From Candidatus Cloacimonadota bacterium (lineage in GTDB: Bacteria; Muiribacteriota; UBA6191; JACPRK01): a stretch of 5,444 nt of DNA. The DNA is taken from assembly GCA_021772705.1 (NCBI GenBank), contig JAJFLN010000344.1:1-5444 (forward strand). Direction: 5' to 3'. A model generated the notes under the pieces. It saw nothing but the letters and a program-made list of their open reading frames with translations. It did no database searches and had not been told where the DNA came from. Shown here piece by piece: positions 4,874 to 5,444 of this stretch. The position numbers and the translations under genes were made by a program. Numbering within the stretch: position 1 is the stretch's first letter; each line of letters starts with the position of its first letter.

Positions 4874-5444
4874 CGGCGAGAGAGCTGACGGTTGCTCAGG
4901 TTTTGCGGGACGTCAGGCACAGACTTTTCGTAGACAGTGCGTCGCAGGGTTTTGATACCCACGGCTTTGGTTCGACGCTGCAGGCAGAAGCGGAAGCACC
5001 GATGGAGCGTGAGGCCGAGAACAGCGATGCCGATGTGGCCCACGACCTGGGCATGGGTGTTTCCGACGAAGCGGTTGAGGTGCCACCTGTGGCGGAGTTC
5101 ATGGAAGGCGGCCTCGACGGTGAAGCGTTTCTTGTAGAGGCGGTAGACCTGAACGGGCCGAAGGTCGGTGGCGTTGGTGACAAGGACAAGTGGCTTCGGA
5201 AAGGTGACGTGACGAACCACGACCAGGCGAAGCAGCAGGTCCGTGGTGGGTTCGATCACCAGCGTTGTCGCGACGCGGTACTTCTTTGCGCGGAACAGGA
5301 AGTCCTTCTCACGCAGCTCCTCGACGGCCGTGGTGATGTACTTGGGCCACATCTTGGCTCGACATACGAAGAGAGCGTCATCTCGGTCCACTTGGTGAAG
5401 CGCAGCAGCGTCGAAGTAGCCACGGTCGAGAAGGAACATCTGAT
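4640..5444 (-). mobile_element. IS4-like insertion sequence, one end only
   Basis: The transposase gene occupies 4735 to the right edge. The IS end on this side must lie between the last good YD repeat (about 4630) and the transposase stop (4735). That stretch is clearly less GC-rich than the RHS DNA. No terminal inverted repeat or target duplication can be proved because the other end is outside the window. A small hairpin, TCGTTC/GAACGA with a 7-base loop (4697-4715), lies just beyond the transposase stop. The left boundary given is approximate. Confidence 0.6.
4735..5444 (-). CDS. IS4-family DDE transposase (N-terminal part outside window)
   Basis: The C-terminal 235 or so residues of a DDE transposase. 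The frame stays open past the ATG at 5437-5439 to the window edge, so that ATG is internal and the first catalytic Asp is not visible. Numbered from that Met, Asp5 in FLLDRGYFD is the second catalytic Asp. Glu109 lies in LYKKRFTVEAAFHELRH, giving the IS4 signature Y-x2-R-x3-E-x6-K/R (Tyr102, Arg105, Glu109, with Arg116 where Lys is usual). Between them is the expected beta-strand insertion (TTLVIEPTTDLLLRLVVVRH, then PLVLVTNAT). The roughly 120 residues after Glu109 are helical and basic, as in IS4 relatives. No frameshift or stop interrupts the visible part. The enzyme would cut and paste its own IS. It lies convergent to the RHS fragment, whose final frame overlaps it only as antisense. Confidence 0.9.
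   Translation of the reverse strand, partial: QMFLLDRGYFDAAALHQVDRDDALFVCRAKMWPKYITTAVEELREKDFLFRAKKYRVATTLVIEPTTDLLLRLVVVRHVTFPKPLVLVTNATDLRPVQVYRLYKKRFTVEAAFHELRHRWHLNRFVGNTHAQVVGHIGIAVLGLTLHRCFRFCLQRRTKAVGIKTLRRTVYEKSVPDVPQNLSNRQLSRRQLQRIERELVKFIASGATKLKTVLMHLLGTSIPKPRILIESCTQP

Noticed and set aside
1..5444. CRISPR array, tRNA or rRNA
   Set aside because: No evenly spaced identical repeats apart from the coding YD repeats, and no cloverleaf with tRNA-consensus loops or rRNA motif was seen on either strand.

Overview
The window is GC-rich bacterial accessory DNA. Codons end mostly in C or G, and every gene belongs to a class typical of mobile or rearranging regions: a tyrosine recombinase, toxin-antitoxin (TA) genes, an RHS/YD-repeat fragment and an IS transposase. 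No rRNA, tRNA or core housekeeping gene is present. The GC content, the codon use and the style of the recombinase and RHS proteins would fit Acidobacteriota, Myxococcota/Deltaproteobacteria or Planctomycetota, but the sequence does not decide among them.

Layout from left to right, all on the + strand unless stated. (1) 1-1095: a XerC/D-type tyrosine recombinase, open at the left edge, with all six catalytic residues and an unusual acidic C-terminal tail. (2) 1161-1777: a compact type II TA operon. An AF2212-like small antitoxin has a strong Shine-Dalgarno, and a complete PIN-domain VapC toxin overlaps its stop codon. (3) About 1800-2421: the ruins of a second TA module. The last 18 codons of a toxin survive in another frame, overlapping the start of a YgiT/MqsA-type zinc-finger antitoxin. 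That antitoxin appears frameshifted just after its second CxxC. (4) About 2045-2875: roughly 830 bases of very GC-rich DNA with no credible gene. It holds several strong inverted repeats, including a 126-nt foldback with two perfect internal hairpins. (5) 2876-4873: an RHS/YD-repeat protein with about 23 repeat units, lacking a genuine N-terminus and the RHS C-terminal core. (6) About 4640-5444: a less GC-rich segment with an IS4-like DDE transposase on the - strand, running off the right edge. The IS probably truncated the RHS gene.

Read together, this is an integration hotspot: a recombinase next to stabilising TA genes, with debris from a second TA system, an RHS locus and an IS insertion. 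The only complete working unit visible is the AF2212-like/VapC operon. The recombinase and the transposase each continue beyond the window. The most interesting unexplained part is the structured gene-free block at 2045-2875, which could hold a non-coding RNA, a foldback element, or only GC-rich decayed DNA.
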